Below, piece by piece: positions 24,700-33,018 of a stretch of DNA of 64,000 nt. Below the pieces are notes generated by a model. That model saw nothing but the letters and a program-made list of their open reading frames with translations. It did not search any database and was not told where the DNA came from. The translations under genes were made by a program, and so were the position numbers. Source of the stretch: Inquilinus ginsengisoli_A (GTDB lineage: Bacteria; Pseudomonadota; Alphaproteobacteria; DSM-16000; Inquilinaceae). The stretch covers positions 1 through 64,000 of the forward strand of contig NZ_JAVDPW010000003.1 in NCBI RefSeq assembly GCF_031453975.1. Reading direction: 5' to 3'. Positions within the stretch are counted from its first letter, which is position 1; each line of letters begins with the position of its first letter.

Positions 24700-25779
24700 T
24701 CAGGCCGCCGCGCCGACGGCGATGCGCGGGTCCAGGGCGCCGGACCGGTAGCGCTTCGCCATCTCCGCCAGGGGCAGGGGGGTGATCTTCGCGGCCTGTC
24801 CGGCCGTGCCGAACTGCTCGAACCGCTCGCGGCACAGCGCCTCCAGCGCCGCCATCGAGGGTTGCAGGAACTTGCGCGGGTCGAACTCCGCCGGCTTCTC
24901 CACCGCGACGCGGCGGATCTCGGCCGCCATCGCCAGCCGGCAGTCGGTGTCGATGTTGACCTTGCGCACGCCGTGCCTGATGCCGCGCTGGATCTCCTCG
25001 ACCGGCACGCCCCAGGTGCGGGGCATCTCGCCGCCGAAGCGGTTGAACTGCTCCTGCAGCGCCTCGGGGACGGAGGAGGAGCCGTGCATCACCAGGTGGA
25101 TCTCGGGCAGCCGCTGATGGATCGCCTGGACCACATGCATCGCCAGGATCTCGCCGTCCGGCCGGCGCGAGAACTTGTAGGCGCCGTGCGAGGTGCCCAT
25201 GGCGATGGCCAGCGCGTCGACCCGGGTCTCGCGGACGAAGGCGACGGCCTGGTCCGGGTCGGTCAGCAGCTGGTCGTGGCCCAGCGCGCCCTCGGCGCCA
25301 TGCCCGTCCTCGGCCTCGCCCTGGCCCGTCTCCAGGCTGCCGAGCACCCCGAGCTCGCCCTCCACCGACACGCCGACGGCATGGGCGGTGGCGGCGACCC
25401 GGCGGGTGATCTCGACATTGTAGTCCCAGCTGGCCGGGGTCTTGGCGTCGGCCTCCAGCGACCCGTCCATCATCACGCTGGTGAAGCCGTGCTGGATGGC
25501 CGACAGGCAGGTGCCGTCGTCATTGCCATGGTCCTGGTGCAGGCAGATCGGGATGGCGGGGTGGGTGGCCTCCGCCGCCTCGACCATCTTCGCCAGCATC
25601 AGGTCGCCGGCATAGGACCGGGCGCCGCGGCTGGCCTGCAGGATCACCGGCGCGTCGACCGCCCGGGCCGCCGCCATGATCGCCAGGATCTGCTCCATGT
25701 TGTTGATGTTGAAGGCGGGCACGCCGTAGCCATGCTCCGCGGCGTGGTCGAGCAGCTGGCGCAGGGTGATGCGGGACAT
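24700..25779 (-). CDS. cbbA: Fructose-bisphosphate aldolase, class II, Calvin-cycle type
   Basis: 359 aa. Zinc-site motif ICLHQDHGNDD, then GFTSVMMDGSL with the catalytic Asp and SVEGELGVLGSLETGQGEAE. The C-terminal part has VMHGSSSVPEAL and GVRKVNIDTDCRLA. It makes fructose 1,6- and sedoheptulose 1,7-bisphosphate in the cycle. It ends 12 bases before the cbbL start; the gap to cbbP upstream holds repeat copy 3. Confidence 0.97.
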   Translation of the reverse strand: MSRITLRQLLDHAAEHGYGVPAFNINNMEQILAIMAAARAVDAPVILQASRGARSYAGDLMLAKMVEAAEATHPAIPICLHQDHGNDDGTCLSAIQHGFTSVMMDGSLEADAKTPASWDYNVEITRRVAATAHAVGVSVEGELGVLGSLETGQGEAEDGHGAEGALGHDQLLTDPDQAVAFVRETRVDALAIAMGTSHGAYKFSRRPDGEILAMHVVQAIHQRLPEIHLVMHGSSSVPEALQEQFNRFGGEMPRTWGVPVEEIQRGIRHGVRKVNIDTDCRLAMAAEIRRVAVEKPAEFDPRKFLQPSMAALEALCRERFEQFGTAGQAAKITPLPLAEMAKRYRSGALDPRIAVGAAA

Positions 25780-25820
25780 CGGGGGCTCCTTGGGTTCAGT
25801 CGAGTTCCGCTCTATTCGAG

Positions 25821-25955
25821 TCCCCCCTCCCCCCGCGGGAGGGGGTAGGGGGAGGGGGTTGTCGATCGAGGGGCGCGGAGCATGGCCGGGACCAGTTCCG
25901 GTCCTTGCTGCCCGAACCCCCTCCCCCTAGCCCCCTCCCGCAAGGGGAGGGGGGA
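25821..25955. repeat. Inverted G-rich REP-like pair, copy 3
   Basis: Units at about 25821-25860 and 25916-25955 in inverted orientation, between cbbP and cbbA. TTGTCGATCGAG follows the left unit. The spacer is about 55 bases, the shortest of the five pairs. Confidence 0.87.
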
Positions 25956-25969
25956 CTAGAAAAAGGGCC

Positions 25970-26917
25970 TCACACCGCGTGCACCCCTTGCGCCGCCTTG
26001 ACCATGTGGAAGGCGACCAGGAGCTGGGTGAGGGCGAGGGGGTGGCTGATGGCGCGGCCGGCGGCGCCGTCGTAGCGGCCGATGGCCTCGCGCAGGTGGC
26101 CGGCCTCGGGGATGTGGTCCCACAGATACTCCTCCACCCGGTCGGCCCGGCGGTCGGAGATCGAGCCGCGGATCTCCAGCACGTCGACCGGCTTGCCCTC
26201 GTCGCGGGTCAGCTCGAAGCCGACGCTGCCGTCGCCCACCGCCTCGATCAGGCGGGAGAAGTTGGGGTGCGGCAGGGTGGGGCGCAGGATGTGGGCGACG
26301 TCCAGCCGGTGGTCGGTCTCCGGCGCTCCGGCCGCGGCATTGGCCCCGGGCGGCCGCTGGAAGCGGATGACGATGTCGGCGAACAGCCGCTGCGGCCGGA
26401 TGAAGGTGGGGCTGTCGAACTCCCGCTTCTTCAGCGACTCCAGCACCTGCTCGGTGGTGTAGCCGCGCTTGGTGGTGTCGCGGTGCACCTTCCAGCGCAC
26501 CCGCAGCTCCTCCTCCGGGTCGAGGTAGATCTTGACGTCGTAGCAGTCGCGCATCGCCCGGGTGGCGTAGCCGAGCAGCCCCTCGGCCACCACGAACTCC
26601 TTCGGCTCGATGTAGTCCGGCCGGTCCAGCGTGCCCTGGTCGTGGTTGTAGACCGGCTTCAGGATCGGCTGGCCCGAGCGCAGCAGCTGCAGGTGCTGCT
26701 CCAGGATGTCGACATAGTTGCCGGCGGGGTCGAGCGCCGAGACGCCGTTGGCCGCCCGCTCGCGCCGGTCGTAGCGGTGGTAGTCGTCGGTGCAGATCAG
26801 GGTGCAGCGCTGCGGCCCCAGGATCTCGGCGATGCCGCGCGACAGCGTGGTCTTGCCGGCGGCGCTGTCCCCGACGATGCCGAGGATGATCGGCCGATCG
26901 AAGGCTGGTTTCGACAT
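25970..26917 (-). CDS. cbbP: Phosphoribulokinase
   Basis: 315 aa. Walker A is GIVGDSAAGKTTLSRGIAE, the base Asp is in LICTDDYHRYDRRER, and further motifs are LKPVYNHDQGTLDRPDYIEP and VAEGLLGYATRAM. It phosphorylates ribulose 5-phosphate, one of the two enzymes unique to the Calvin cycle. The length is a little above the 290 aa typical of proteobacterial PRK, because of an extended region around residue 200 (PPGANAAAGAPETD). Confidence 0.96.
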   Translation of the reverse strand: MSKPAFDRPIILGIVGDSAAGKTTLSRGIAEILGPQRCTLICTDDYHRYDRRERAANGVSALDPAGNYVDILEQHLQLLRSGQPILKPVYNHDQGTLDRPDYIEPKEFVVAEGLLGYATRAMRDCYDVKIYLDPEEELRVRWKVHRDTTKRGYTTEQVLESLKKREFDSPTFIRPQRLFADIVIRFQRPPGANAAAGAPETDHRLDVAHILRPTLPHPNFSRLIEAVGDGSVGFELTRDEGKPVDVLEIRGSISDRRADRVEEYLWDHIPEAGHLREAIGRYDGAAGRAISHPLALTQLLVAFHMVKAAQGVHAV

Positions 26918-27031
26918 GGGTGTCTCCCTTCCCGGGGGTCTCAGGTGGTCGAGCCTCGGGCGCGGCTCAGGAGGGCGTGGCGGCTGCGGTGGTGACGGAT
27001 GGCGGGGCCGGAGAGGCCTGCCGGGGCGGCA

Positions 27032-27172
27032 CTCCCCCTCCCCTTGCGGGAGGGGGTAGGGGGAGGGGGGCAGTCCGCACCGCCGTCTCCGGTGGGCTTG
27101 GGGATCGGCCTTGCCGCGCGGGGACCCGCGCAGACCCCTCCCCCAGCCCCCTCCCGCAAGGGGAGGGGGAGG
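27032..27172. repeat. Inverted G-rich REP-like pair, copy 4
   Basis: Units at 27032-27070 and 27134-27172, in inverted orientation, between cbbF and cbbP. The right unit ends 19 bases before the cbbF stop. The spacer is about 62 bases and lacks the GATCGA box of copies 1-3. Confidence 0.86.
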
Positions 27173-27191
27173 ACGAATCTTTGCGGCGCGC

Positions 27192-28181
27192 TCATCGGCC
27201 CGCCCCCGCCGTCTCGACCCAGCTGGTCAGCACCTGGCGCCGGCTGTCGGGGGCCGACAGCAGCAGCGACTGGGTGCGGGTGTGGCCGCCGCCGCGCGAC
27301 ACGCCGTCGAACAACAGGCCGGTGGTGATGCCGGTGGCGCTGAACCAGACGCGGTCGGACCGCACCAGCTCCTCCACCCCCCACCAGCGCGCGGTGTCCA
27401 TGCCGGCGCGGGCCACGGCCTGGCGCTCATGCTCCAGCTGCGGGTCGATGCGGCCCAGGAACTCGCCGCCCAGGGCGCGGATGGCGCAGGCCGCCAGGAT
27501 GCCCTCGGGGGTGCCGCCGGTGCCCATCAGGGCGTCGACCGCCCCGCCCGGCATGGCGGCGACGATGGCCCCGGCCACGTCGCCGGCGGGGTACAGGGCG
27601 ACGCGGGCGCCGGCGGCGTGGATCTCCTCCACCAGCCGGCGGTGGCGCGGCTTCTCCAGCACATAGATCGACAGCTCGGCGACCGGCTTGCCCAGCGCCC
27701 CGGCCAGCACCCGCAGCTTGTCGCGGGTGGGGGCCAGCGGGTCGATGCGGCCGCGCACCGCCGGGGGGCCGGCGAACTTCTCCATGTAGAAGGCGGGGCC
27801 GGGGTCGAACATGGCGCCCTGCGGCGTCATCGCCACCGCGGCCAGGGCGTTGGTCTGGCCGTTGGCCAGGTGGCTGGTGCCGTCCACGGGATCGACCGCG
27901 ATGTCGACCCCCAGGGGGGCGGCGGCGCCCTTGACGGGCGCGCGGCCCAGGCGCTCGCCCTTGTACAGCTGCGGCGCCTCGTCCTTCTCGCCCTCGCCGA
28001 TGACGATGCGGCCGTCGATGTCGAGATGGTTCAGCACGGTGCGCATGGCGTCGACCGCGGCGGCGTCGCCCTCGTCCTTGCGGCCGCGGCCGATCCAGTC
28101 GAAGGCGGCGCGGGCGGCCGCCTCGGTGACGCGGCGCAGGGCGTAGAGGAATCCGTCCTCGGCGATGGCGGCACTGGTCAT
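27192..28181 (-). CDS. cbbF: Fructose-1,6-/sedoheptulose-1,7-bisphosphatase, class II (GlpX type)
   Basis: 329 aa. Motifs: GRIVIGEGEKDEAPQLYKGE with metal ligands, DIAVDPVDGTSHLANGQTNA (the lithium-sensitive phosphatase signature DPVDGT) and MGTGGTPEGILAACAIRALG. It is the first gene of the minus-strand Calvin operon. Of three in-frame starts (GTG 28193, ATG 28187, ATG 28181) the last was chosen because GGTGGAG lies six bases upstream. GlpX-type enzymes also act in gluconeogenesis, but this location points to the cycle. Confidence 0.94.
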   Translation of the reverse strand: MTSAAIAEDGFLYALRRVTEAAARAAFDWIGRGRKDEGDAAAVDAMRTVLNHLDIDGRIVIGEGEKDEAPQLYKGERLGRAPVKGAAAPLGVDIAVDPVDGTSHLANGQTNALAAVAMTPQGAMFDPGPAFYMEKFAGPPAVRGRIDPLAPTRDKLRVLAGALGKPVAELSIYVLEKPRHRRLVEEIHAAGARVALYPAGDVAGAIVAAMPGGAVDALMGTGGTPEGILAACAIRALGGEFLGRIDPQLEHERQAVARAGMDTARWWGVEELVRSDRVWFSATGITTGLLFDGVSRGGGHTRTQSLLLSAPDSRRQVLTSWVETAGAGR

Positions 28182-28583
28182 GCGCATCTCCACCCGTTCC
28201 CCGGGGTCCGGCCGGAAGGCCGGCCCGCAGGATCTTTCGGGGGAGTCTCGCGCTCCCCGTCAGCTCACGATCGCGGAGGGGGAGGGCGGACGGAACGCCC
28301 GCCCGGGTGGGACGGCGCGATCTTTGGGGTGGGACGGGGGCTACCCGGATGGGTGGGGAAAACGAGGCGCTTGACCGGGAATGTGATCAAGGATGAGAGT
28401 CGTCCAGCATTTGGGTTGCCGCTGGCTCGCAGGCGTCCGCAAGTTTGGTGAGCAGCGATATGCTGTTTATTGGCTGCACTCTTCGCTTTACTTTTCTACG
28501 CTGAATGTCAGATGGGGCTCCGGTCGTTCTGCTTTAGAGAATGTTGAGCATTAATTTAATTTTTGTCGCAAAAAGGAAATAAA
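28182..28583. other. Intergenic region between cbbF and the AT-rich island gene
   Basis: The left part to about 28440 is GC rich and should hold the promoter of the cbb operon on the minus strand. No CbbR gene is next to it. From about 28450 the sequence turns AT rich, and TTGAGCATTAATTTAATTTTT just before the next gene looks promoter-like. No repeat that could be an integration target was found at this boundary. Confidence 0.6.
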
Positions 28584-31500
28584 ATGAACGAAAAGATAGG
28601 TGATTTGATGGGAGAATCGCTTTCAAAAAGACAGTATTTTGACATAGTGGTAATTATTCCTCTTGAAGAAGAGGTTGAAGAATTTACCAAATTATTTAAT
28701 TTAGAGAATGATTATTCTAAGAGGGAAATATTTAGATATAGCGTAGAGTGTGACGATTCGCAGATTAAAATTTTAATGGTGCAACAAGAAGATATGGGTA
28801 AGACTCATGCAAGAAACGCCCTCTCTTGTGCGCTAGAGGAATTTGATATCGGAATCGTGATCTGCTTAGGAATTGGGGGATGTCTGTCTGATGATTTGAA
28901 ATTGGGCGATGTTTGTTACAGTAATAAAATATTTGATGTATTGGATAACGCAAAAGCATCTGATGTTGATGGTGGAAAGTTAAATATCGAATTTTCTCCG
29001 ACTCATTATGCGACTGATCGTGTGTTGGTTGCTGCCATAAATTTTATCAGACAAAAGAAAAATCTGCGGCCACTCTATGAGCAGTGGCAAAAGGAGCGAG
29101 AGGTATTTGCAAATTTGCTTGTCCCTGAGCCGGTCGTTGGTCGTAATGCGCGCGAAGAGAAAATTGGCGCGCCCAGGGCTAAAGATGGAACGATTGCCTG
29201 TGCTTCCGTAACGAAAAGTGAAGAGTACAATAAAAAACTTAAAAGGATAGATCGGAAAGTGTTAGTTGTAGAAACGGAAAGCGGTGGAATATACGAAGCA
29301 GCAAGATCGAAAAGTGTTCCAGCGATTACCATCCGTGGAATTTCAGATCACGCAGATGATTTTAAAAATGAATTAGAGGCTGGAACCTCCGGAAACATTC
29401 GAAAGATAGCTGCTTCGAATGCAGCCAGCTTTCTTAAGCTACAAATCAAAAATCCAGAGTTTCTAGAGTTCTTAAACAATCGACGTAGAGTTGTAGTGGA
29501 CGGAAGTGAAGGTATTACAACTGGGATGCCAAAAAATAAAAGATCAAAATCTCAGATCATTTCAGATGCTTCTATTGCTATCGATGAAAAGCTTCGAGAG
29601 CTGTGCCCTGACTTTAGGCTTCAGCCAAGGGGGTACAGATTGCCTGTTCCAAGAGTGCGGCACATCGAACGCCACAACGCGATGGGTGAAGCCGCGCGCG
29701 GAAATCCCATCAATCTCGATGAGGCCCTGGAGGCGCATTCGGCAATTTTGCTCCGGCTACCGCGAACCTATCCCGACCATAGTTTGCCCTGGGTGATCGC
29801 AGACGACCTGTTGACGACTGAGATTGGGGGCAACCAGGCTTTACCGGTCGTAATAGATGGGGCATTTTTGAAAGCTCCGAGCGCGGGGTTCAGAGCGCTT
29901 TCTTCTCACTCCGTCGAAGACGTTGAGCAGACTGATGGAATACAGGTAATTTATATTGTAGACAATATACCAGTTTCCTCGAAGTCGAGATTTGCTTTTC
30001 TAAAAAAGGAAATTAGTGTTGTCAGTAATGCTAAATTCATTTTTATTACGAGAGAGGATTCTCAATTATTGGAAATAACAGATTTCGCAAATGAACAGAA
30101 AGCTGCGACATTCGAATTATGTTCTATCTCTTTTTATGAAATAACTCACTTTATACAAAAAAACTTTAGTATGTCGGGATCGGAAGCCGAAGTTGTTGCT
30201 TTAAGATTGCAAGATACCTTTGAACAATTTGACCTATCGGCTCATCCGACCTACTTTGCAGGAATTCCTAAAGAGGTACTTTCTGCTCTGCTTCAAGCAA
30301 ATAGAAGATCCGAGCTCATACAACTGGCGGTCGACGGATTCTTGACTTTCCTCGTAGCTGATGATCGTTCCGATATCACTCTCAGCAGAACAACGAGATC
30401 AAGATTTCTCCGTAAGCTAGTTATAGAAACGAATGTCGAAAAGCGGAATTTCTCTCAAGCAGATTTAATAGGATTCACAAAGGAATTCTCTGAGTTATTT
30501 GATTTTGCCATCAATCCAATGAAATTTATACAATCGTTTGTTGATCAAGGTATTTTGCATTTTGATGCGAGCGACAACGCGCGGTTCTCTCTTCCGTTTA
30601 TCGAAAGCTATCTTCTTGCGAGCGAGCTAAGCCAAAAACCCGAAATCGCAATTTCCTACTTTGATTTTAGCTCTCAAGATTTTGACTACGCGACATTTGA
30701 TCTATATAGCGAGATAGGGGCGTCTGATGAAGTGGTTGGAAGATATTTGGCTCATTTGCAGAAAAGTATCGATAAGGTACTGATTCCCGAGGGCCAGAAG
30801 CACATTCTTTTGGCTGATCGCATTCATCCGCCGATGTTAGATAATCCTTCTCGAATGCAAGCGCTCCAAAGGAGATTGCATAAGGCCATCGACGATGTTC
30901 AGAACAATAGAGGTGATACCAAGGAAAAACAAAAAGTTATAGATGTTGCGGAGCACGTAAAAGAAGTTGCGACAAAACAAGTTCAAGCTGATTTTAAAAA
31001 GAGCGATGATGTTGAGAGTAAGTTGGATATCTCAGATATATTGGATGAGGTGGCGCAATCCTGGACAATTGGGGTAGTGTTATTGGGTTGTGGAGCAGAA
31101 CACCTGACTGCAGATGTAAAGCAGGATTTGTCAAAAAAACTAGTTATACTCGGAAGCTCTATTATTCATCACTGGACGGAAATCAGGGTGTCCGTGGACT
31201 TCAAAGAATTAAAAGAAAGGCTTTTGGACGAAGAGAATATTAAAAAAATGGGTATAATGGTTGGTGGGAAAGGTGAAAATATTAACGATATTAGAAGGTT
31301 AATAGGGCTTGTCTCAGATGTGATGCATTATAATTTGCTCTCAGAGCCATTTAGGAGAGTTACCGATTATCTCTGCGAAAACGCAAGACATCGTGTTTTG
31401 GCAACAAGTGTCGAGAAAGCGAAATTTGACAACCCGATGGAGCAGATTCTGCATAGCGCGTGGCTGACAGATATAGAAAGCAGGCGAGGGAAAAAGGCAC

Positions 31501-31754
31501 TTTACGAAGCTATTCGAAGATTGCCGGCGTCTCGTTTTCTGAGGATGAATCTCGCGACACATTTTCTTACGAGAGTCCATTGGAATCATTGGCGAAAGGA
31601 AGATCGTCTGATTCTTCTAGATGCAGCCGAACAGGCAATCAAGCCGCTGTCTGCAAAAATTGATAAAGGTGAATTGAAGCGAGCAATAGAGAAAACCCCA
31701 ACCCAAACCAGCCCATCGCAGCGTATAGAAGATAGCGGATCGGAATCGGTTTGA
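28584..31754 (+). CDS. PNP/MTA-nucleosidase-like effector fused to a P-loop-less STAND-like region; probable immunity protein
   Basis: 1056 aa from the ATG at 28584 (AAGGAA five bases upstream; a TTG seven codons earlier is also open). Residues ~18-290 match nucleoside phosphorylase/MTA-SAH nucleosidase: FDIVVIIPLEEEVEEF, ICLGIGGCLSDDLKLGDVC (about 94-112), VVETESGGIYEAA with Glu232, and IRGISDHADD with Asp255, the acidic residue that protonates the purine. Thus the catalytic residues appear retained. Residues ~330-700 look like a STAND/NACHT ATPase: IYIVDNIP (Asp460) fits Walker B, then KFIFITRED. Where Walker A should be (about 388-405, ILLRLPRTYPDHSLPW) there is no GxxxxGK. The C-terminal third is helical, without visible LRR or TPR repeats. 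Lines I counted are 32-33% GC against about 70% around. Known PNP-STAND fusions act in biological conflict; antiphage action here is inferred. Confidence 0.8.
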   Translation: MNEKIGDLMGESLSKRQYFDIVVIIPLEEEVEEFTKLFNLENDYSKREIFRYSVECDDSQIKILMVQQEDMGKTHARNALSCALEEFDIGIVICLGIGGCLSDDLKLGDVCYSNKIFDVLDNAKASDVDGGKLNIEFSPTHYATDRVLVAAINFIRQKKNLRPLYEQWQKEREVFANLLVPEPVVGRNAREEKIGAPRAKDGTIACASVTKSEEYNKKLKRIDRKVLVVETESGGIYEAARSKSVPAITIRGISDHADDFKNELEAGTSGNIRKIAASNAASFLKLQIKNPEFLEFLNNRRRVVVDGSEGITTGMPKNKRSKSQIISDASIAIDEKLRELCPDFRLQPRGYRLPVPRVRHIERHNAMGEAARGNPINLDEALEAHSAILLRLPRTYPDHSLPWVIADDLLTTEIGGNQALPVVIDGAFLKAPSAGFRALSSHSVEDVEQTDGIQVIYIVDNIPVSSKSRFAFLKKEISVVSNAKFIFITREDSQLLEITDFANEQKAATFELCSISFYEITHFIQKNFSMSGSEAEVVALRLQDTFEQFDLSAHPTYFAGIPKEVLSALLQANRRSELIQLAVDGFLTFLVADDRSDITLSRTTRSRFLRKLVIETNVEKRNFSQADLIGFTKEFSELFDFAINPMKFIQSFVDQGILHFDASDNARFSLPFIESYLLASELSQKPEIAISYFDFSSQDFDYATFDLYSEIGASDEVVGRYLAHLQKSIDKVLIPEGQKHILLADRIHPPMLDNPSRMQALQRRLHKAIDDVQNNRGDTKEKQKVIDVAEHVKEVATKQVQADFKKSDDVESKLDISDILDEVAQSWTIGVVLLGCGAEHLTADVKQDLSKKLVILGSSIIHHWTEIRVSVDFKELKERLLDEENIKKMGIMVGGKGENINDIRRLIGLVSDVMHYNLLSEPFRRVTDYLCENARHRVLATSVEKAKFDNPMEQILHSAWLTDIESRRGKKALYEAIRRLPASRFLRMNLATHFLTRVHWNHWRKEDRLILLDAAEQAIKPLSAKIDKGELKRAIEKTPTQTSPSQRIEDSGSESV

Positions 31755-31930
31755 TTCGGAATATATGGAAATTAATTGATAATTAATTACATACACAGCC
31801 GGCTGTTGGCAATAAGACAGCTGGCTAGATGGCCGGGTTTGTACCAGTTTTTGGTCGATTAGTTCAGGAGCATCCCAATTGGCCGAATGCATAGTTATTC
31901 TCTCCGGGCTCACTTCTTCAGAGCGTTCGC
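31755..31930. other. AT-rich tail of the island with a hairpin
   Basis: AGCCGGCTG and CAGCTGGCT form a stem with one mismatch around a 12-base loop at about 31799-31827, after the stop of the PNP-STAND gene. There is no clear T-tract. AT richness fades toward about 31880, where GC-rich sequence resumes. This marks the right edge of the transferred segment. Confidence 0.45.
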
Positions 31931-32932
31931 TCACTCCCCCCTCTCATAAGCCGGCACATCCACCACCGCGAGGTCGATCGCCCGAAAGCCCTGGCGGGCG
32001 GTCCAGGCGGAATGGCCGCCCAGGCGCTCGACCAGGGCGGCGGGTTCGGCGCGCTGCAGGTTCACCAGGCCGATCGCCTGGGCCGTCGCCTTGAGGTACA
32101 GCACCGGCGTCGGGCCGATATGGCCCGAGCCGGGGTCCAGCAGGTCGGCCTGCATCACCACCTCGGCCTCGTCCACCGGCAGGGCCTGCAGCAGCTCCAG
32201 CGCCACCCGCACCGCGGCCGAGCAGATGGCGTCGCGGTGCAGCTCCAGCAGCCGGGCGTTCGACAGCGGCTTGACCGAGGCCTTGCCCGATTGCAGCAGC
32301 GTCACCGACCGGTCCGGCATGTCCTCGAGGTCGAGGCCGTCGATCATGGCGACGATCCGGCCGCCCTCGACGAACACCACATCCATGCCCTCCACCGCGA
32401 AGGGCAGGTCGCCCAGCCGGCTGAAGCGGCCCAGCGCGTCCACCACCGTTTCCGGGTCGCGGTCGACCAGGCGCTGGGCGTGGTCGATCTCGGCGGTGCG
32501 GGAAGCGGCCGCCGCGACCTGCGCCTGGAACGCCGCCTCGTCGCGCGCCCGCGCCGCCGCCACCGCCGCTTCCAGCGCCGCCCGCCGCCGGGTGGCGCCG
32601 CCGAAGGTGCGGGCGAACCAGCCGGGGCGGTAGCCCTCCAGCTCCCGCCGCGCCGCCTCCTCCTGCGCCGCGCCCCGCACCGGCGCGGCCGGCCGGGGGC
32701 TGGCGGCGAGCGAGGCCCAGTCACGGCGCTGCAGGTCGATGCGATGGGCGCCGGTCAGGGAGTCGATCAGCCGGTCGTATTCGCCGGCGGCCTCGGCCGC
32801 GGCCTCCAGCGCCGCCTGCTTCTGCGCCGCCTTGTCATAGGCCAGGCGCCGGCGCTCCGCGCGCTGGTTCTCGCGCCGCACCGCCCGCACGCTGCGGACC
32901 ACGCCGCGGCCGACCTGCCGAAAGCTCACCAT
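31931..32932 (-). CDS. Hypothetical protein with N-terminal coiled coil
   Basis: 333 aa, no signal peptide. Residues ~15-160 are rich in Ala, Arg and Glu with heptad-like patterns (RRENQRAERRRLAYDKAAQK, later TRRRAALEAAVAAARARDEA). The rest is a globular domain with VVFVEGGRIVAMIDGLDLED and VRVALELLQALPVDEAEVVM. I do not recognise a family. GC content is like the genome core, so it is not part of the AT-rich island. GGGGGG eight bases before the ATG is a usable ribosome-binding site. Confidence 0.7.
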   Translation of the reverse strand: MVSFRQVGRGVVRSVRAVRRENQRAERRRLAYDKAAQKQAALEAAAEAAGEYDRLIDSLTGAHRIDLQRRDWASLAASPRPAAPVRGAAQEEAARRELEGYRPGWFARTFGGATRRRAALEAAVAAARARDEAAFQAQVAAAASRTAEIDHAQRLVDRDPETVVDALGRFSRLGDLPFAVEGMDVVFVEGGRIVAMIDGLDLEDMPDRSVTLLQSGKASVKPLSNARLLELHRDAICSAAVRVALELLQALPVDEAEVVMQADLLDPGSGHIGPTPVLYLKATAQAIGLVNLQRAEPAALVERLGGHSAWTARQGFRAIDLAVVDVPAYERGE

Positions 32933-33018
32933 TCCCGCATCCCCCCGCTGCCTAGTGATGATAGCCGCGGCGGTGCCGGGCTGAACAGCACCCGCCGGGT
33001 GTCGGGGCGGGGGGGCGC

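Noticed and set aside
17107..27172. Repeated palindromes considered as a CRISPR array
   Set aside because: Units are isolated inverted pairs thousands of bases apart, not regularly spaced direct repeats, and no cas genes are present.
28182..28450. tRNA or attachment site at the left edge of the AT-rich island
   Set aside because: No cloverleaf, TTCRANY-like arm or duplicated edge sequence was found by reading both boundaries.
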